Shown one piece after another: positions 60,101 to 64,000 of a DNA stretch of 64,000 nucleotides. Position 1 is the first letter of the stretch. Each line of letters starts with the position of its first letter. The notes under the pieces are model-generated. The model did not search any database and was not told the DNA's origin. It saw nothing but the letters and a program-made list of their open reading frames with translations. Made by a program: the position numbers and the translations under genes. Location of the stretch: the NCBI GenBank assembly GCA_006937955.1, contig SSNP01000005.1, positions 5,430,696-5,494,695 of the forward strand. Direction: 5' to 3'. The stretch is from Pachypanchax playfairii. Its lineage: Eukaryota; Chordata; Actinopteri; Cyprinodontiformes; Aplocheilidae.

Positions 60101-62609
60101 AGGTTGGTGGCCTAAAGGAATGATGGGACCAAAATAAAAATCATGAGGATGGAGGTACTGATGGAAATGGCAAGGGAGTGGATGTGCTCAAACGAGGCAT
60201 GCAGTATGAATAAGAGTTTTCATTAAAAAAAAAGAAGGAGAAAAATATTCAGATTATTTTAAAAAAGGCAGAAATAAAGTCACATAAAGGAACCATAAAA
60301 CTGAAAGACGACTGATAGAAGGGAATGATGAAAGCCAAAGGAAAAATGAGGAAACTGAGCGAATAATTTGAACAGGCCTTGAAATATGCAGACACTTGAT
60401 TTAATAAATTAGAGGAGAGAACAAGAATGTGAATGGAAATGCAATCAATTCCACAACTGCAAGAACAATAAACCGTCCATGAGCAATGACTAAATTTAGA
60501 CTGATCATACTGTGTTTACAGGCATAAAGGATTTTGCTGGAGTAATTTACTAGAAATATCTATCTAGAAATAACATACTGAACATGGACTGATAGCTGTT
60601 ACAGATACGGATCAGCATAAAAGACACAGATGCATAAACATCTACATTATTATAGCAAAACTAAAATGTCAGTTTAAAGGTCAATGTTACAAAATAAAGA
60701 GCCACTTTAATGAGCTACAAGTCACAGCGACAAGATGAAAATTCAAGCCAGCAGTCATTGTATAATTATGTAAGCTTAGGTAACTCCAACATGTCTTGAC
60801 TATTAGAAAGACATGGAACACTGTGACCAACTGGGAACATCCCAGATCCAAACGGAAGCTTTTAAAAGACACGCTGCTTGTAAGCAGCACTTCCTCCATG
60901 AGAAATTGTCTAATTTTAGCCTTTTTTTATAAGACATTGTTAAGGGAATGTTGAAGGGAGGGGTGGGGGGGGGTACAAAGACCGTCCTTTCATTTCTTAA
61001 ATTTGCTCTCTTTAGTGAGTTTGATGAACAGTGGGGGAGGAACCATGATCAATATTGCTCTGTAGTTTCATTCAAAAGCAAGCACAGAAACAACACAATA
61101 CAAGTCAAAGATGCTTCCTAGTCTCGCAAAAGGGCTGAATAAATCACTAACTTAAGTCTGTCTATGTGCCCTGAGAGTCAGCCACGGAAAAGAGAAGCCG
61201 AGGGAATGTTAATCCATTTAAATCACAGAAAGATTATGTGTTTGTTGCTTGCTGTGCAGTTTGAGCGTGCTCACTATAGCTGGTGATAGAGAACACTGTT
61301 TACTAAAGAGAGGGGTGGCTGAAGAGAGCTGGAGTTGTAAGTGCGCACAATCTGGAAAACCTTGCAACCAGACGTTCTGTGACTCTGGCAGAAGCCAAAA
61401 GTCAGCAGTTTTGATTCACAGACTGTATGCGAACAAAGCGGTAAAGCACCACGGGCTCAAACCAGAGGAATGGGAGAAAAAGTAGGAAAGACAGAAGAAG
61501 ACAGGAGTGAGAAGAGAGGAGGGGGAAAGAAAGGAAGCCTGGCAAAGGGGATTCTTAAGGCCTGAAAGCCCAGGGATGCTAGGCAAGCAGGAAGTGGAGC
61601 TTGTCATGTGTCTGATCAGCACTTTGTAACAATCCCACAGGACCTGGGGCACAGACAGAAATGCAGGCAGACATATATCCATGCACCAAGTCGGAGAGGC
61701 AGAGCGGTAAGCTTAAAAATGTGCAAGCAGGAAGAATGAACAGATAAAAATTTAACATGTGCATAAACAGCCAACACTGGCTTTTAAGCTGTTTAACCAC
61801 TGACAAAACAAAATGCATCATTCATAGTTTTGCCTCTGTTTTAATTATTAATTCTAACACATTTACAAGGTCATTTACGGTCAAACTGAATGATACTAAA
61901 AGTTGGGGGGTTTATTTCTTTTTCCTTTGATTTTGAAGGTCCCGTGTTTAACATCTATTTATCAGCATTTCCTGTTAGCATTGTTTCTTTATTTACAGTA
62001 TAAAAACCTTCCCATAAACTCCATCATGGAAATGCAATAAAACACAGCTAAGCATGTTTACATTTCCACCTGACAGCACTGAAGATCATAATCAGCAGCT
62101 GACTCGGATGATACCGATAAATAAGACAGTTTCTATACTTTCCTGTCTTACCTGGCTGTGCACAGTGTTCAGCTGGTTGTTGAAGGTCATGGTAAGGTTG
62201 GTGGAGGTGCTGGGAGCCACATGGGTGATAAAGGGCGTTTTGCTCTGGTTGACTGTGTCGTACATGTTAACGCGACGTTTACAGATCTCCATGTTTTGGA
62301 AGCATGACTTAACACTGCACAGACACGGAGANAAAAAGATGAAGAAGGTGTAAGCCTCGTGTTTTAGAGCTGCTAAAAATGATCATTATATAAACAGCGT
62401 CAGGATGTTCTGTTGAGCACGTACTGTGTGCTGTGTGGGAAATCAAGGAGATGTGACATGGTAACAAAGGGGTGGTTGAGCGTTTCAATAGGGGTGATCC
62501 TCTTATCTGCGTCGATGGTCAGCATCTTGGTTAACAAGTCGATGAATTCTCTCCTGTCAGCCTTCTCTGCCAGCATGTCGCTTCCTTCCAGATCTGATGT
62601 CATGTTCAC
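53702..62609 (-). CDS. hipk2: HIPK2 orthologue, 3' part (10 exons, 735 residues)
   Basis: Homeodomain-interacting protein kinase 2, a nuclear Ser/Thr(DYRK-family) kinase that phosphorylates p53 and transcription co-regulators. Exons (minus): 62609-62425, 62314-62152, 60111-59886, 59653-59532, 56883-56753, 55938-55756, 55599-55276, 54855-54608, 54489-54329, 54166-53702; total 2208 nt, all phases consistent. This is about the C-terminal 60% of the protein (human 1198 residues); the N-terminus and catalytic core lie beyond the right edge. It contains the last kinase subdomain, the co-factor binding region, a SUMO-interaction motif and the Tyr/His-rich C-terminus. HIPK3 is excluded by the C-terminus (YTGYPLSPTKVNQYPYL against human HIPK3 YTGFPLSPTKLSQYPYM) and by near-identity to HIPK2 in the middle exons. 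The human poly-Ala run after VHPHLAA is absent. Confidence 0.96.
54329..54489 (-). CDS. hipk2: hipk2 penultimate exon
   Basis: 161 nt, phase 1 to 0. Encodes NHHNSSYKLKSTSGG and VSYRQQRSGPHPLQQQPLNL, shorter than the human Ser-rich version. Confidence 0.94.
54608..54855 (-). CDS. hipk2: hipk2 exon
   Basis: 248 nt, phase 2 to 1. Encodes SSSKQRKNVISCVTVHDSPE and GNPRTIIIPPLKTHNSEVSN. The acceptor is tctgcag before 54855; a nearer AG at 54844-54843 would break the frame. Confidence 0.95.
55276..55599 (-). CDS. hipk2: hipk2 exon with SUMO-interaction motif
   Basis: 324 nt, phase 2 to 2. Encodes YEVSSSQVVLSPQCSKRVKE and NTPPRCAV, then IIIPDTPSPAVSIITISSDT followed by acidic DEEDEQ. The hydrophobic core (VSIITISSD) plus acidic tail is the SUMO-interaction motif that targets HIPK2 to nuclear bodies. 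The middle is Gly- and His-richer than in human. Confidence 0.96.
55756..55938 (-). CDS. hipk2: hipk2 exon
   Basis: 183 nt, phase 2 to 2. Encodes [20 protein letters not shown] and NVGVAHVMRQ, ending in a Ser/Lys-rich KKSKQHQMST stretch; matches human HIPK2. Confidence 0.96.
56753..56883 (-). CDS. hipk2: hipk2 exon
   Basis: 131 nt, phase 0 to 2. Encodes QAWPSGTQQILLPPAWQQL and THTSVQHATVIPDSM; three residues (GVA in human) are missing after QQLT. A second acceptor AG three bases in could remove one Gln (NAGNAG-type). Confidence 0.95.
56884..59531 (-). other. hipk2: hipk2 intron (2.6 kb)
   Basis: Intron between the QAWPSG and GLQASPSK exons. The 57.76-58.06 kb and 58.74-59.33 kb parts have balanced composition, like conserved non-coding elements. 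No exon found. Confidence 0.7.
59532..59653 (-). CDS. hipk2: hipk2 exon
   Basis: 122 nt, phase 1 to 0. Encodes GLQASPSKHTSYSVRMENAV and PIVTQAPGAQPLQIQPGLL, close to human. Confidence 0.97.
59886..60111 (-). CDS. hipk2: hipk2 exon, homeoprotein-interaction region
   Basis: 226 nt, phase 0 to 1. Encodes [20 protein letters not shown] and RPDPFQQALIVCPPGFQ, as in human HIPK2. Acceptor cattcctttag, donor TTCCAAG|GTAAAA. Confidence 0.97.
60112..62151 (-). other. hipk2: hipk2 intron (2.0 kb)
   Basis: Intron between the THVAPSTS and ATNLAPSS exons; AT- and purine-rich, with a G-rich run near 60965. Nothing else supported. Confidence 0.75.
62152..62314 (-). CDS. hipk2: hipk2 exon after kinase domain
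   Basis: 163 nt, phase 2 to 0. Encodes SCFQNMEICKRRVNMYDTVN and KTPFITHVAPSTSTNLTMTF, nearly identical to human HIPK2. An ambiguous base (N) lies 18 bp upstream of the exon at 62332. Confidence 0.97.
62425..62609 (-). CDS. hipk2: hipk2 exon (end of kinase domain)
   Basis: 185 nt, phase 0 to 2. Encodes VNMTSDLEGSDMLAEKADRR and MLTIDADKRITPIETLNHPF, kinase subdomain XI with its conserved Arg. Human HIPK2 differs at only a few positions. Confidence 0.97.
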
Positions 62610-64000
62610 CTGAAGGCAGAAAGAAAACAACATCAATTTTCAAGTGCTCAGGGTTTTTTCATGATGCTGAAAAACTCCTTCATATTTTATTCTCATGAAG
62701 GAACCTAATAATACACACAAGGCTTCATAAGTTAGAGCGTGTCACAGAGCCCAGTGATAACCTTGCACCTAAGTGACATTAGAAGTATTTGCACTGGTAT
62801 TCATAGCAGCACTTGAAATATGTGCTGGCGCCTGCGCTGAGATTTTTATCTATTCCTGAGATGTGAAAACAAACAAAAACCCTGAACTCAATAAACATGG
62901 CCACTGGCCAGTCAGTAAAAGTCCCTTTCACACAGAACATCATTTTGTGAGCAGCTTTGAAAAAGCTGACACAACAACCTAACAAACATGTTTTGAGCAA
63001 ATTTTGGGACGCTGCCTTGGAACATCACGTTGCTTCAACTGTAATAAACACTGTGGCTCAGGCTGTGGATAAATACTGGGCAAAAGAACAGATTTCTACT
63101 TTGATGCTACAAACCGAAGATTGATTTGTTATGCAAGTCACTAATTGTGATGTTTAGAGCTACTTTTAGTGTTGTTCTGGCTGGTGAGGAATAAAGAAAA
63201 AGGGTCAAGGTCACGATGTAGCCAGTCTGATTCTCTGCGAACAAGCAGATTGTCAGGTGGAGAGAGGACTGAGACTGTGGCAACAGACAGAAAGCCTTGT
63301 TTATTGTGACTGTTGTGCTAGGGGAAGCAGACCTGTTTTTCATAAAGACGCAATGCTTATCTGTAGGCCTGCTGCAGGATCTATCAGATGAGCTGCCAGT
63401 CAACATGGTAAATCTGATTCAATCCTTTATCTATATGCAGGCTATTCAGCTTCTTTACCCATTCCTCTTTGCTTGCCATCTCCACTGACTGTGATAAAGG
63501 AATAATCTGTAGAATGAGGTGAGAAATAATCACACTGTCCTCTGCTGGGAGATGACTTTGGGGAAATGTACACAGTTAGAACCAATAAAAAAATCTGATT
63601 GCAAAATAGAAAGACTTTAATTAATAGAAAATCTATCTTAATGCATTTTACTTCTAAAAATGTGCTCAGTAGAAGGAATGAAAAACAAAAGCCTTTAAAT
63701 ACTTCAGCTAGTCACATGTGTGCTGCGAGGAGCGTGAACGTGTCCTTCTGCAGGAAAGGCAGTGTTGGCAGATGTTGAGCAGTTAGACAAGGAGCAAAAC
63801 ATGCAGGAGGAAAGCCAGCCTTTTGCACAGTCCAACAATGTGTGCAGATTTGTGTGCACCTAGTTTCTCACTGGGATGGGTATCGCCAAAAATATACAAT
63901 GAAAGAAAGATTAAGCACAGACCAAGTTGCACCTTCTGCCAAGCCTTCAGTCTTATCAGAGAAGACACTTAAGAACTGCAGATGAAAGTGAATCCCTTTT
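62610..64000 (-). other. hipk2: hipk2 intron, continuing beyond the window
   Basis: The preceding kinase-domain exon, expected to encode KEARKYIFN and nearby residues, is not found here, so the intron extends past 64000. Confidence 0.75.

Noticed and set aside
53702..62609. Assignment to HIPK1 or HIPK3, with KIAA1549L as partner
   Set aside because: Middle exons and the C-terminus match HIPK2, and the neighbour's tail matches KIAA1549 rather than KIAA1549L.
1..64000. tRNA, rRNA, CRISPR arrays, phage or operon-like features
   Set aside because: None seen; the sequence is intron-rich vertebrate DNA.

Overview
The window is vertebrate nuclear DNA, most probably from a ray-finned (teleost) fish. 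Genes are split by AT-rich introns with GT/AG splice sites, and the proteins are recognisable vertebrate orthologues with fish-like differences. There are no operons, Shine-Dalgarno sites or other prokaryotic features. Two genes are recognised, both on the minus strand and head to tail. KIAA1549 has its coding sequence complete (45671 down to 18018). The 3' part of HIPK2 runs from 62609 down to 53702; its N-terminus and most of its kinase domain lie beyond the right edge.

KIAA1549 was rebuilt as 20 coding exons by matching splice sites, reading phase and the known family sequence. The 20 exons sum to 5139 nt, or 1712 codons plus stop, with no frame conflict. The product is a type I membrane protein with a signal peptide, a Ser/Thr-rich ectodomain from one 2.07-kb exon, a folded membrane-proximal region with a furin-like site, one transmembrane helix and a long cytoplasmic tail. 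The intron after the transmembrane exon holds two well-formed symmetric exons encoding an acidic/KEKE-type stretch that I do not know from mammals, plus a 30-nt microexon candidate. Intron 12 has a 15-nt microexon candidate.

HIPK2 contributes ten exons (735 residues): the end of the kinase domain, the regulatory and co-factor binding middle part, the SUMO-interaction motif and the conserved C-terminal end.

Layout: 1-17.3 kb is gene-poor, with a CpG-richer patch at 1.5-2.2 kb, a hAT-like MITE carrying two CTCF-like motifs, and several motif-dense non-coding blocks. 17.3-46.8 kb is KIAA1549, with its promoter at about 46.7-47.0 kb (CCAAT boxes, GC box, RFX X-box). 47-53.7 kb is the intergenic stretch and HIPK2 3' UTR. 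53.7-64 kb is HIPK2. Four RFX X-box-like sites occur, which is notable because human KIAA1549 is linked to photoreceptor cilia and retinitis pigmentosa. A 201-bp exact duplication around a single N at 37.9 kb is most likely an assembly error. All assignments are by reading and remembered family sequence; no search was run.
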